From NCBI GenBank assembly GCA_002400415.1, contig DGQP01000015.1, positions 62,001-126,000 of the forward strand: a DNA stretch of 64,000 nt, read 5' to 3'. Both the position numbers and the translations under genes were made by a program. Position 1 is the first letter of the stretch, and each line of letters begins with the position of its first letter. The notes beneath the pieces were generated by a model, which worked only from the letters and a program-made list of their open reading frames with translations, made no database searches and was not told the origin of the DNA. Positions 9,024 to 17,304 of this stretch are shown piece after piece. This stretch comes from Chitinophagaceae bacterium UBA4411 (lineage in GTDB: Bacteria; Bacteroidota; Bacteroidia; Chitinophagales; Chitinophagaceae).

Positions 9024-10112
9024 ATGGGTAAGAGGGTGATCATAGCGGGCGGGGGAACAGGCGGTCATATTTTTCCAGCGATTGCAATAGCTAATGCACT
9101 GAAGAAAATTGATGACAGCATCGAAATCCTGTTTGTAGGCGCCAAAGGGAAAATGGAAATGGAGAAAGTGCCGCAGGCAGGATATAAGATCGAAGGATTG
9201 GATATAGCGGGATTCAACCGCAGCTCTTTGATAAAGAATATCGGTTTGCCATTTAAACTGGTAAAAAGTTTTTTGGAGGTCAGAACGATCTTTAAAAAGT
9301 TTAAACCAGATGCGGCCATCGGTGTGGGAGGCTATTCAAGTTTCCCCGTTTTAAGATTTGCACAGGCAAAAGGAATCCCAACGTTCATTCATGAATCGAA
9401 TTCCTTTGCAGGTAAATCAAATATACTGTTGGGTAAAAAAGCATCAAAGGTTTTTACCGGGACCGACGGAATGGAGAAGTTTTTCCCCGTGGAAAAAATT
9501 ATAGTATCAGGCAACCCGGTACGAACAGCGATAGCAGATTCAGCTGTCAGTAAAGCAGAAGCCTTGAAGTTTTTTTCACTGGATGAACATAAGATAACCG
9601 TGTTAGTGGTAGGTGGAAGTTTGGGTGCAAAATCTGTTAATGAAGCTATTGATAAAGGGTTGGATGAAATACTGAATGCCGGCATTCAGCTGATCTGGCA
9701 GACAGGTAAACCCTATGCGGAAAAAGCGAAGGAAAGGACAGCCGGGAAAGGCGGGGTATGGGTTAATGATTTTATTACGCAGATGGAGAACGCCTATGCC
9801 GCAGCTGACCTGGTGGTTTCAAGGTCCGGGGCAATGTCTGTAGCTGAACTATGTGTAGCAAAAAAACCGGTTTTGTTTGTACCGTATCCTTTTGCAGCAG
9901 AAGATCACCAGACCGTAAATGCGATGCAATTGGTAAATAAAAATGCAGCACTGATGGTGAAAGATAATGAAGCAGCAGAAAAATTAGTGTTTATGACCAT
10001 CGAACTGGCGAAAGATGTAAGTAAGCAGAACGAGCTAAAAGAAAATATTGCGGTACTGGGTGTGATAAATGCCGATGTACGCATTGCAGAGGAAATTTTG
10101 AAAAGTATTTAA
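9024..10112 (+). CDS. murG: UDP-GlcNAc--lipid I N-acetylglucosaminyltransferase MurG
   Basis: MurG adds GlcNAc to lipid I to give lipid II, acting as a peripheral protein on the cytoplasmic face of the inner membrane. The 362 residues form a GT-B fold. The N-terminal GGGTGGHIFPAIAIA motif (from about residue 8) and GVGGYSSFPVL are typical, and the C-terminal half has VGGSLGAKSVNEA, WQTGKPY and the donor-binding VSRSGAMSVAEL with PFAAEDHQTVNA. Length equals the family norm. The gene lies nine bases after ftsW and about 100 bases before the murC start preferred here. Confidence 0.97.
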   Translation: MGKRVIIAGGGTGGHIFPAIAIANALKKIDDSIEILFVGAKGKMEMEKVPQAGYKIEGLDIAGFNRSSLIKNIGLPFKLVKSFLEVRTIFKKFKPDAAIGVGGYSSFPVLRFAQAKGIPTFIHESNSFAGKSNILLGKKASKVFTGTDGMEKFFPVEKIIVSGNPVRTAIADSAVSKAEALKFFSLDEHKITVLVVGGSLGAKSVNEAIDKGLDEILNAGIQLIWQTGKPYAEKAKERTAGKGGVWVNDFITQMENAYAAADLVVSRSGAMSVAELCVAKKPVLFVPYPFAAEDHQTVNAMQLVNKNAALMVKDNEAAEKLVFMTIELAKDVSKQNELKENIAVLGVINADVRIAEEILKSI

Positions 10113-10163
10113 TAAGAATAGCAGGTTGATTGATAGAAGTATAATAAAAAAGTATTCGCCCAA

Positions 10164-10233
10164 CTCCCCTTCAGGGGCGGGGGGTATGATTAGTCCAGAC
10201 AATACTGTCCTTATGAATGCCCCCTTCCGGGGG
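10164..10233 (+). repeat. GC-rich double-hairpin repeat at the 5' end of murC
   Basis: Two C-run/G-run hairpins flank a ~35-base middle part. The first is CCCCT-TC-AGGGG (10166-10177) followed by C and six G (10179-10184). The second is CCCCC-TTCC-GGGGG (10220-10233). They contrast sharply with the AT-rich surroundings. The first hairpin resembles the block at 24221-24242 inside the fused beta-oxidation gene (C-run, three bases, G-run, a second G-run), which suggests a dispersed family. The stretch is open in the murC frame, so it would be translated if a start upstream of 10213 is used. The family assignment is inference from two copies. Confidence 0.6.
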
Positions 10234-11610
10234 ATTGACAAGATCGGAGAAGTGTATTTCGTCGGTATCGGCGGCATTGGTATGAGTGCTATTGCAAGGT
10301 TCTTTCATGCCAAAGGGGTAAAAGTGAGCGGCTATGATAAAACTGCAACAGTGCTGACCAAAGAGTTGGAAGCAAGTGGTATCGCCGTTCATTATGAGGA
10401 GAAACCGGAGCTGATCCCCAAAGTGGTGGACCTGGTGGTGTATACACCGGCGATACCCAAGGAGCATAAAGAGCTGGTCTTTTACCAGCAGCATGGATAT
10501 AAAGTGGTGAAGCGAAGTGACGTGCTGCAGATCATATCAGAGAGTTCTTTTAATATCTGTATTGCAGGGACCCATGGGAAGACAACGATAACAACGATGG
10601 TTGCTCACCTGCTGAGAGATACCGGTTTCGGATGCAATGCGTTTCTCGGTGGCATTTCTGTTAACTATGGAACTAATTTCTGGAGCCATGAACGAAATGT
10701 ATGTGTGATAGAAGCGGATGAATATGACAGGAGTTTTTTGAAATTAAGCCCGGATGTGGCCATTATCACAGCGATGGATGCAGATCACCTGGATATATAT
10801 GGAACGGCTGCATCGATGGAGCAGGCATTTATTGATTTTAGTAAAAGAGTAAAGCCGGGTGGTATGCTGGTCAGAAAATTTGGACTGGAAAGGGGAAAGG
10901 AACTGAGCGCTGATACACATCTTACTTACAGCCTGCAAAATGAAAGTGCAGATGTATATGCCACGAATATCCGGATGATGAATGGCAGTTATGAATTTGA
11001 TGTGATGATGAAGGACAACATGCTGGATAATGTGCGGTTGAATATGGGCGGGATGCATAATGTGGAGAATGCGATAGCGGCAATAACTGTCGCCAGTTTT
11101 TTGGGAATAGATAATGAAAAGATCAAATCGGCGGTGGAGAATTTCCGGGGCGTGAAAAGGAGGTTTGAGTATATCATCAAAAATGACCGGTTGGTTTTTA
11201 TTGATGATTATGCCCATCACCCGGAAGAACTGAAAGCCCTGATCAATGGTGCAAAGACCCTGTTCAGCGGGAAAAAATGTACGGTAATCTTTCAGCCGCA
11301 TTTGTTCAGCCGTACAAAGGATCATGCAGGCGGGTTCGCAGAAGTACTGGATATGGCTGATGAAGTAATCCTGTTGCCCATTTACCCGGCAAGAGAATTA
11401 CCGGTGGAAGGCGTGAACAGCGAAATGATACTGGCAGGAATGAAGAGTGCGTATAAAAAAGTAATGGATAAAAACGAAATACTGGATTGGGTGAGGCGGG
11501 ATTTTTCAAAAACGGTGAATACGGATTTTGGCGAAGTGCTGATTACGGCAGGCGCAGGAGATATAGATACATTGATTGAGCCAATTAAAGAAATACTGAA
11601 AGCGGTATAA
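10213..11610 (+). CDS. murC: UDP-N-acetylmuramate--L-alanine ligase MurC
   Basis: MurC adds L-alanine to UDP-MurNAc, the first amino acid of the stem peptide. The frame is open from TTG 10126 with ATG codons at 10186 and 10213. I prefer ATG 10213, which gives 465 residues (the family norm) and puts the Rossmann motif VYFVGIGGIGMSA close to the N-terminus. The P-loop is GTHGKTT at about 119-125, followed by EADEYDRSF, the TAMDADHLD segment and the C-terminal DDYAHHPEE. Upstream starts would add 9-29 residues encoded by the GC-rich repeat (PNSPSGAGGM). The second repeat hairpin (10220-10233) lies inside the gene under any start and encodes the NAPFRGID stretch. ftsQ follows after six bases. Confidence 0.96.
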   Translation: MNAPFRGIDKIGEVYFVGIGGIGMSAIARFFHAKGVKVSGYDKTATVLTKELEASGIAVHYEEKPELIPKVVDLVVYTPAIPKEHKELVFYQQHGYKVVKRSDVLQIISESSFNICIAGTHGKTTITTMVAHLLRDTGFGCNAFLGGISVNYGTNFWSHERNVCVIEADEYDRSFLKLSPDVAIITAMDADHLDIYGTAASMEQAFIDFSKRVKPGGMLVRKFGLERGKELSADTHLTYSLQNESADVYATNIRMMNGSYEFDVMMKDNMLDNVRLNMGGMHNVENAIAAITVASFLGIDNEKIKSAVENFRGVKRRFEYIIKNDRLVFIDDYAHHPEELKALINGAKTLFSGKKCTVIFQPHLFSRTKDHAGGFAEVLDMADEVILLPIYPARELPVEGVNSEMILAGMKSAYKKVMDKNEILDWVRRDFSKTVNTDFGEVLITAGAGDIDTLIEPIKEILKAV

Positions 11611-11616
11611 ATAAAA

Positions 11617-12681
11617 GTGGGTACAAAAAAGACGATACGGAAAGTTTTGGTTGTCAGCATGTGGTTGCTGATCGGCGGAGGTATGGTCACCCTGCTGGCA
11701 GCGGCTATGCGGCAGCAGAAAAGTGAACGTTGTAAGGATTATACGATCAGCATCAACGGGGCAAAAGGAAACCTGTTTGTCGATGAGAAAGATGTATTGA
11801 AATTGCTCTCTGCCGGAACAAAAGGAAATATTAAAGGCCAGCCCATGTCTTCTTTCGACTTGCTGAAACTGGAGCAATTGCTGGAAAAGAATGTATGGAT
11901 CAAAGACGCAGAGCTCTATTTTGACAATAAAGATGTGTTGCATGTATCAGTACTGGAAAGGGAGCCTGTGGCAAGAATATTTACAAGCGGAGGTACATCT
12001 TTTTATATCGACAGTGAAAAAAAGAAAATACCATTATCAGAGAAGATGAGTGCTGATGTTCCGGTATTTACCGGTTTCCCGGATAGGATGAAACGGATGA
12101 CAGCCGGGGACAGCAGTTTATTGCAGGATGTTGCTGTAACGGCAGGCTTTATTAATAAAAATCCATTCTGGACAGCGCAGGTAGCACAAATAGATATTAA
12201 TACCGCAGGAGAGTTTGAAATGATACCTGTGGTGGGCAATCATACGGTGAAGCTTGGTAAAGGGGATAATATTGAAGCCAAATTCAACAGGTTGTTCGTG
12301 TTCTACAAAAACATTCTGAGTAAGACCGGGTTTGATAAATACAGGATTATCGATGTGCAGTATGCAGGACAGGTGGTTGGGGTAAAAGGTTATGCGACAA
12401 AGATTGATTCGATACAGTTGCGAAAAAATGTTGAGAAATTATTACAGCAGGCCCGTGATATGAATTATGATACTGTAGCAAGGGTGACCATGAGTCAGCC
12501 GGTACCTTACCCGTCCGGTGAAAATGATATACCGTTAAATGCCACCACAACCACCATAAATGATGATGGCCCCAATCCCAACCCTTTGAAACTTTCTGAA
12601 ACCGGACCTAAACAAAATGGTCAGGATCCGAAACCTGTGCAGCGGGAGCCGAAGGCAGTGATGCCGAAGAGGAGTAATTAG
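11617..12681 (+). CDS. ftsQ: FtsQ-type cell division protein
   Basis: FtsQ is a bitopic inner-membrane protein that recruits FtsL and its partners to the septum. The 354-residue protein starts at GTG 11617 and has a short basic N-terminus, a transmembrane helix at about 9-30, and a periplasmic part with a POTRA-like region (LFVDEKDVLKLL to about residue 110) followed by the FtsQ beta domain with VLEREPVARIF. The last ~70 residues are low-complexity, rich in Pro, Asn, Gln and Lys, and probably disordered. FtsQ diverges strongly in Bacteroidota, so its place between murC and ftsA supports the call. Confidence 0.88.
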   Translation: MGTKKTIRKVLVVSMWLLIGGGMVTLLAAAMRQQKSERCKDYTISINGAKGNLFVDEKDVLKLLSAGTKGNIKGQPMSSFDLLKLEQLLEKNVWIKDAELYFDNKDVLHVSVLEREPVARIFTSGGTSFYIDSEKKKIPLSEKMSADVPVFTGFPDRMKRMTAGDSSLLQDVAVTAGFINKNPFWTAQVAQIDINTAGEFEMIPVVGNHTVKLGKGDNIEAKFNRLFVFYKNILSKTGFDKYRIIDVQYAGQVVGVKGYATKIDSIQLRKNVEKLLQQARDMNYDTVARVTMSQPVPYPSGENDIPLNATTTTINDDGPNPNPLKLSETGPKQNGQDPKPVQREPKAVMPKRSN

Positions 12682-12687
12682 TAGGGA

Positions 12688-12760
12688 TGAGCAGTGAGCC
12701 GGAAGATGAATGGAGCTTGTCTGCCGGACAGGCAGGCGCAGCAACGAAGATGCCAAGAAA
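12688..12760 (+). repeat. dispersed intergenic repeat upstream of ftsA
   Basis: The 134-base gap between ftsQ and ftsA holds two pieces seen again elsewhere. CTGCCGG(A)CAGGCAGG followed by CAGCA-ACGAAG (12721-12750) matches the region beginning at 53551, allowing small gaps. The part before it (AGCAGTGAGCC then ATGAAT, 12690-12711) resembles 54759-54774 upstream of the nitronate monooxygenase gene. CTGCC/GGCAG can form a five-pair stem. No coding function is evident. Confidence 0.5.
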
Positions 12761-12815
12761 GCTGAAGATTGGACAATAAAAATTTTCGATAAAACAACAA
12801 CTAAAAACAACATTT

Positions 12816-14186
12816 ATGAACAACGAACAACCCATTATTGTCGGTCTGGACATCGGAACAACCAAGATCGCAGTAATTGCCGGAAGAAAGAATGAATTCG
12901 GCAAACTGGAAATACTGGGCTTTGGTAAAGCCAACTCCAATGGAGTGAAGCACGGGCAGGTACTCAATATTGATGAGACGATCAAAGCTATCAAAACAGC
13001 ATTAGACAATTGTTTTGCTTCTAACCCGAACCTGGAAGTAAATGAAGTGTATGTGGGTATTGCAGGGCATCACATCAAGAGCCTGCAAACTAGAGGTGAT
13101 ATTGTTCGCCAGAAGACAGATGAAGAGATCACACAAAAGGAAATTGATCAGCTGATCGATGACCAGTACAAAACCTATATTCCTGCCGGCGACCAGATCA
13201 TTGATGTGATCCCACAGGAATTCACCGTGGATAATTTTCAGAATATCCCTAACCCGATCGGGTATGGTGGAGTCAAGATCGGGGCGAATTTCCATATAAT
13301 TACGGGTGATAAGAATGCGATCCGCAATATCAACCGCAGCGTGGAGAAATCGGGTCTGCATACCAAAGATCTTGTATTACAACCTTTGGCTTCCTCTTCT
13401 GCTGTAATGGCACAGGAAGACCTGGAAGCTGGTGTGGCAATCGTGGATATTGGTGGTGGTACCACTGACCTGGCAGTATTCTATGAAGGAATCCTGAAAC
13501 ATACAGCTGTAATTCCTTTCGCCGGTGAAAATATCACCAATGATATTAAAACAGGATTGGGCGTGCTGAAGACGCAGGCCGAAGCGATGAAAGTGCAATT
13601 TGGTTCTGCACTGGCCAATGAAGCTAAGGCGAATGCTTACATCACTATTCCCGGCCTGCGGGGTATGCCGGCAAAAGAGATCAGTGTAAAAAACCTTGCG
13701 AATATTATCCAGGCAAGAATGAGTGAGATCATGGATTTTGTTACCTATCATCTGAAGCAGGTGGGTTTGGATAACAAAGCGCTGAATGGCGGTGTGGTAT
13801 TGACCGGCGGTGGCTCACAACTGAAGCACCTGATACAACTGACAGAATATGTAACCGGCTTGCCTGCACGGATTGGATTTCCGAATGAGCATCTGGCTGC
13901 CGGTCATATAGAGGAGCTGGCGAAACCAACCTACTCAACTTGTATCGGGCTTATCCTGAAAGGGTATGATGATTACGAACACAACCGCAAGCAGTTTGAG
14001 AAGGAATACAAGAAGGTGGAAGTGCCGGATGGTTTAAAGAAAGTGACAGAGGAAACTGCCGTGGAAACAGAAGAGGCCGTGATTGCTGAAAGGGTAAAGC
14101 AGCGCCGCGGGCTCAGTAATTTCTGGGGTAAATTCAAAGATGGTATTATCGACCTGTTCAAAGAAGAAGAAGATAAGCATCTCTGA
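12816..14186 (+). CDS. ftsA: Cell division protein FtsA
   Basis: FtsA is an actin-like ATPase that anchors FtsZ filaments to the membrane. The 456 residues show the phosphate-1 motif VGLDIGTTKIAVIAG at the N-terminus, a 1C domain (roughly 85-165), the phosphate-2 motif AIVDIGGGTTDLAVF (about 208-222) and the adenosine motif VVLTGGGSQLKHL (about 328-340). The C-terminus (RRGLSNFWGKFKDGIIDLFKE) is a plausible amphipathic membrane-targeting helix, as in other FtsA proteins. Start ATG 12816 puts the first motif at residue 6. ftsZ follows after 84 bases. Confidence 0.97.
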   Translation: MNNEQPIIVGLDIGTTKIAVIAGRKNEFGKLEILGFGKANSNGVKHGQVLNIDETIKAIKTALDNCFASNPNLEVNEVYVGIAGHHIKSLQTRGDIVRQKTDEEITQKEIDQLIDDQYKTYIPAGDQIIDVIPQEFTVDNFQNIPNPIGYGGVKIGANFHIITGDKNAIRNINRSVEKSGLHTKDLVLQPLASSSAVMAQEDLEAGVAIVDIGGGTTDLAVFYEGILKHTAVIPFAGENITNDIKTGLGVLKTQAEAMKVQFGSALANEAKANAYITIPGLRGMPAKEISVKNLANIIQARMSEIMDFVTYHLKQVGLDNKALNGGVVLTGGGSQLKHLIQLTEYVTGLPARIGFPNEHLAAGHIEELAKPTYSTCIGLILKGYDDYEHNRKQFEKEYKKVEVPDGLKKVTEETAVETEEAVIAERVKQRRGLSNFWGKFKDGIIDLFKEEEDKHL

Positions 14187-14270
14187 TCCGGAAGAATTGC
14201 ATTGAGAAATAACTAACCCATTACTACATAAAGCTGTGACTGATGAACAGCTTCATTAAATTCAACGATT

Positions 14271-16262
14271 ATGATTCATTTTGATCTGCCGAAAGAAAAA
14301 TCATCCATACTGAAGGTGATCGGCGTTGGGGGCGGGGGTGGAAATGCGGTGAACCATATGTTCAGCCAGCAGATTGATGGTGTCAATTTTATTATATGCA
14401 ATACCGATGCACAGGCTCTGGCCAATAGTGGCATACCCAACCGGGTGCAGCTGGGCCCGCACCTTACCCAGGGACTGGGGGCAGGCGCTAATCCTGATAT
14501 TGGCCGCCAGGCTACTGAAGAGTCTCTTGAAGAGATCAAACGTATCCTGGAAGTAAATACCAAAATGGCTTTTATTACAGCCGGTATGGGAGGTGGTACA
14601 GGAACAGGCGGAGCGCCCATCATTGCAAAAATTTGTAAAGACCTCGGTATCCTGACTGTTGGTATTGTTACAACACCATTTGCTTACGAGGGGAAGAAAC
14701 GCCAGCAACAGGCAGAAGAGGGTATCAAAACACTGAAAGGTTATGTAGACACTTTGCTGGTGATCAGCAATGATAAACTGCGCCACCAGTTTGGCAACCT
14801 GAAAATGCGGGAAGCATTTGAAAAAGCTGATAATGTATTGGCAACCGCAGCCAAATGTATAACGGATGTGATCAACAGCACCGGCCAGATCAATGTAGAC
14901 TTTGCAGATGTTTGTACTGTGATGAGAAACGGGGGTGTTGCAATTTTGGGTAATGCCGAAGCGGCCGGTGAAAACCGGGCTCAAAAAGCAATTGAAGAAG
15001 CCCTGAACTCCCCGTTGCTGAATGACAATGATATACATGGGGCCAAGTGGATTCTTATCAATATCAACTCTGCAGAAGGTGAGCACGAGTTTACGATGGA
15101 TGAAGTAGAAGTGATCCAGAACTATTTATTGAGCCAGGCTGGCGAAGGAACTGATGTGATCCTCGGTATGGGCTATGATAATACACTTGGCAATAAACTG
15201 GGTATCACCCTGATCGCAACAGGTTTCCAGTACAAGGATCCTTTTACTAAGGCAGAACCAAAAAAGGAAGAGCCTAAAGTGGAAGAGAAAATTGTGATGG
15301 TGTTGGGTAAAACAGAAGAAACGCCGGTTCCGGCTAAAGCTGTAATAAAGGAAGAAGTAAAGCCGGTTGTGGAGCAAAAACCTGTTATTGTTGAGACGAC
15401 TCCCGTAAAGGAAGACCTGCTGGCTCCAAGGCTGGTGGATGAATTTCCATTAATGGAATCTCCCATGCCATCGGTAAATGATATGGCTGGTGCGCCCTCT
15501 TCTTATATTAAAGAACAGGAACCCATCATGGAACGGTTTGAATTGCAGCTGGAAGAAAAAATACTTAGTAATACTACTGTAAATAATAGCAGTACAACTA
15601 CTGTTGACAAAATGTTAACGACAGTAAAAACTGAAAGTATAAATTCGGTGGCCCAACCGCAAACCTTATCCCCGGTTTTTAAGAACGAAGAAGAAAAAAA
15701 TGCTGAGCTGCAGCTCAGCATGAAAGATAGTACTAGTACAACCAGCCCGTTGCCTGCAGCTGCGGGAGGTTATTTGGCCAGACCATCCAATATCTACGCA
15801 GAATCAAAAGCAGAGGTATCCACCTCAATGCCTTCTGCCGAAGAGCCGGTCCCCTCAAAAAATATCTCGGGCAATGAAGAGGAAGAACTCCTTGAGTTGC
15901 AAATGCAGATTGTTGAACGGGATGACATTCCTGCGGCGGATGTGCCTATGGCCTATCAAGCTCAACCACCTTTAGCCACCCAAGTTGAGGATCCGGCGAT
16001 GCCGGACGAAACAGAGGAGCAAAAACGTAGGGCAGCAGAACGTTTACAGAAATTACGTAATCTGTCATTCAACGTTAATGCAAACGACCCGAATAATGAG
16101 TTTGAAACCGTGCCGGCTTACATCCGCCGCAACATGGAATTATACAACAATAGTTCCCAGGTGGAAAACTTCTACAGCAACTACGAGGTCAAAACGGACC
16201 ACAACAATCAGACACAAATAAGTACGATCAATACCTTCTTGGACGGGAAGAAACCCGATTAA
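14271..16262 (+). CDS. ftsZ: Cell division protein FtsZ, long form
   Basis: FtsZ is the tubulin-like GTPase that forms the division ring. The 663-residue protein has a normal GTPase and C-terminal core to about residue 325, with the tubulin signature GGGTGTG at 107-113 and the T7-loop region NVDFADVCTVM. A ~290-residue linker rich in Glu, Pro, Val, Ser and Thr follows, then a conserved stretch EEQKRRAAERLQKLRNLSF and VPAYIRRN near residue 617, which resembles the C-terminal FtsA-binding peptide. Unusually, about 42 more residues follow that peptide. Bacteroidota FtsZ proteins are long in general. This is the last gene of the cluster, followed by a terminator. Confidence 0.97.
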   Translation: MIHFDLPKEKSSILKVIGVGGGGGNAVNHMFSQQIDGVNFIICNTDAQALANSGIPNRVQLGPHLTQGLGAGANPDIGRQATEESLEEIKRILEVNTKMAFITAGMGGGTGTGGAPIIAKICKDLGILTVGIVTTPFAYEGKKRQQQAEEGIKTLKGYVDTLLVISNDKLRHQFGNLKMREAFEKADNVLATAAKCITDVINSTGQINVDFADVCTVMRNGGVAILGNAEAAGENRAQKAIEEALNSPLLNDNDIHGAKWILININSAEGEHEFTMDEVEVIQNYLLSQAGEGTDVILGMGYDNTLGNKLGITLIATGFQYKDPFTKAEPKKEEPKVEEKIVMVLGKTEETPVPAKAVIKEEVKPVVEQKPVIVETTPVKEDLLAPRLVDEFPLMESPMPSVNDMAGAPSSYIKEQEPIMERFELQLEEKILSNTTVNNSSTTTVDKMLTTVKTESINSVAQPQTLSPVFKNEEEKNAELQLSMKDSTSTTSPLPAAAGGYLARPSNIYAESKAEVSTSMPSAEEPVPSKNISGNEEEELLELQMQIVERDDIPAADVPMAYQAQPPLATQVEDPAMPDETEEQKRRAAERLQKLRNLSFNVNANDPNNEFETVPAYIRRNMELYNNSSQVENFYSNYEVKTDHNNQTQISTINTFLDGKKPD

Positions 16263-16311
16263 TGATTTCGTTCCGATGAAGCCACTACAATAGCTAGTGT
16301 TTTTAGTTGTT

Positions 16312-16338
16312 CCCCCTGATTTTTATCAGGGGGTTTTT
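16312..16338 (+). terminator. Rho-independent terminator after ftsZ
   Basis: CCCCCTGAT (16312-16320) pairs perfectly with ATCAGGGGG (16325-16333) around a TTTT loop and is followed by five T. This nine-pair stem marks the end of the dcw transcription unit. Confidence 0.9.
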
Positions 16339-16423
16339 ATTTTGGCCGGTGAGGGAAATTTATTTTGCAAAGTGGTATCACTGCGATGACTGTTACCAGT
16401 TTGTTCCGGATGAGGATTGTTTT

Positions 16424-16453
16424 AAAAAAGGGTCATCAATTAACTGATGACCC
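16424..16453 (-). terminator. Terminator after the ABC-2 permease gene
   Basis: GGGTCATCA (16430-16438) pairs with TGATGACCC (16445-16453). On the - strand the stem is followed by a run of T (complement of 16424-16429). It lies 25 bases past the stop of the permease gene. Confidence 0.85.
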
Positions 16454-16477
16454 GGAGAATAAAGAAGTTGATGTTAT

Positions 16478-17281
16478 TTACAGATCATCATACTTATACT
16501 TTCGTACAGTAAGGTAAATATAAAGCCCGGAGAAAGCCAATGCACCTGCTATCAGTACCATAGTATTGGGCAGGCCGGTATAAAAATTCTTAAGGGCCGG
16601 GAAGGGTATTAAAGCATCACCAATTTCCAATGGAAGAAACCACTGCAATGACGGGGATATTTTACTTAACATCCACATTAATACAAACTCAAGGATCAGC
16701 CCGTACACAAAAAAGACAATGATAGCAATGCCGCTGCGGCGGAAATAGGTTGCCAAAAGCAAAGCAAACATCAGGTAAATAAAGGACTGTAAAAAACAAA
16801 GACCCAGCGTAAGAAATCCCTCAGCAGTTACCTCCGCGCCGGTCAATCCCACCATGATCAGGGAGGCAATGAGATTCATTATTGTAATTGCAATGGACAT
16901 GCATACAATCAGGCCAATCTTGGTATAGATGAAGGTTTCTCTTTTCCATCCATCAATAATATTCTGGCGGTGTGTTTTAAAATTTACCTCATTAATAAAT
17001 AAATTGATAATGATCATGCCCGGTAAATAGAGTAACAGGCCCGTCCAGTAAGTGACAGTTTGAAAAATGATATCAGAACCAAACAAGCCGAATACATCGC
17101 TGCCCTGCGAATTTACACCGGTGACTTTCTGCTGCATATCACCAATAAAATCAAGATAAACTTTCTGGAAAATATAAATGATTAGCAATATGCCAAGCAT
17201 GTACAGCACCGAGAACACCTGGAATACCCGGTAGTTCTTAATTTTCATCCATTCTATTTGCAAATTCCTGAACATATACAA
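16478..17281 (-). CDS. ABC-2 type transporter permease
   Basis: This 267-residue membrane protein has about six hydrophobic helices and the layout of small ABC-2 permeases: a first helix at about 18-38 (FQVFSVLYMLGILLIIYIF), a long extracytoplasmic loop, and then five helices. The N-terminal MYMFRNLQIEWMKIKNYRVF is typical of permeases paired with NatA/CcmA-like ATPases. The ATPase gene lies 23 bases upstream on the same strand, so the two form an exporter. The substrate cannot be read from the sequence. Confidence 0.85.
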   Translation of the reverse strand: MYMFRNLQIEWMKIKNYRVFQVFSVLYMLGILLIIYIFQKVYLDFIGDMQQKVTGVNSQGSDVFGLFGSDIIFQTVTYWTGLLLYLPGMIIINLFINEVNFKTHRQNIIDGWKRETFIYTKIGLIVCMSIAITIMNLIASLIMVGLTGAEVTAEGFLTLGLCFLQSFIYLMFALLLATYFRRSGIAIIVFFVYGLILEFVLMWMLSKISPSLQWFLPLEIGDALIPFPALKNFYTGLPNTMVLIAGALAFSGLYIYLTVRKYKYDDL

Positions 17282-17304
17282 TAAGTTTAAAGTAGTAGAT
17301 TGAA

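Noticed and set aside
10126..10212. TTG 10126 as the murC start
   Set aside because: It would place 29 residues, mostly encoded by a GC-rich repeat, before the family N-terminus; ATG 10213 gives the normal length. It is not fully excluded.
14301..15086. 261-codon open frame on the - strand inside ftsZ
   Set aside because: It is antisense to the conserved GTPase domain of ftsZ, has cysteine-rich improbable composition and no family features; it is a shadow of the real gene.
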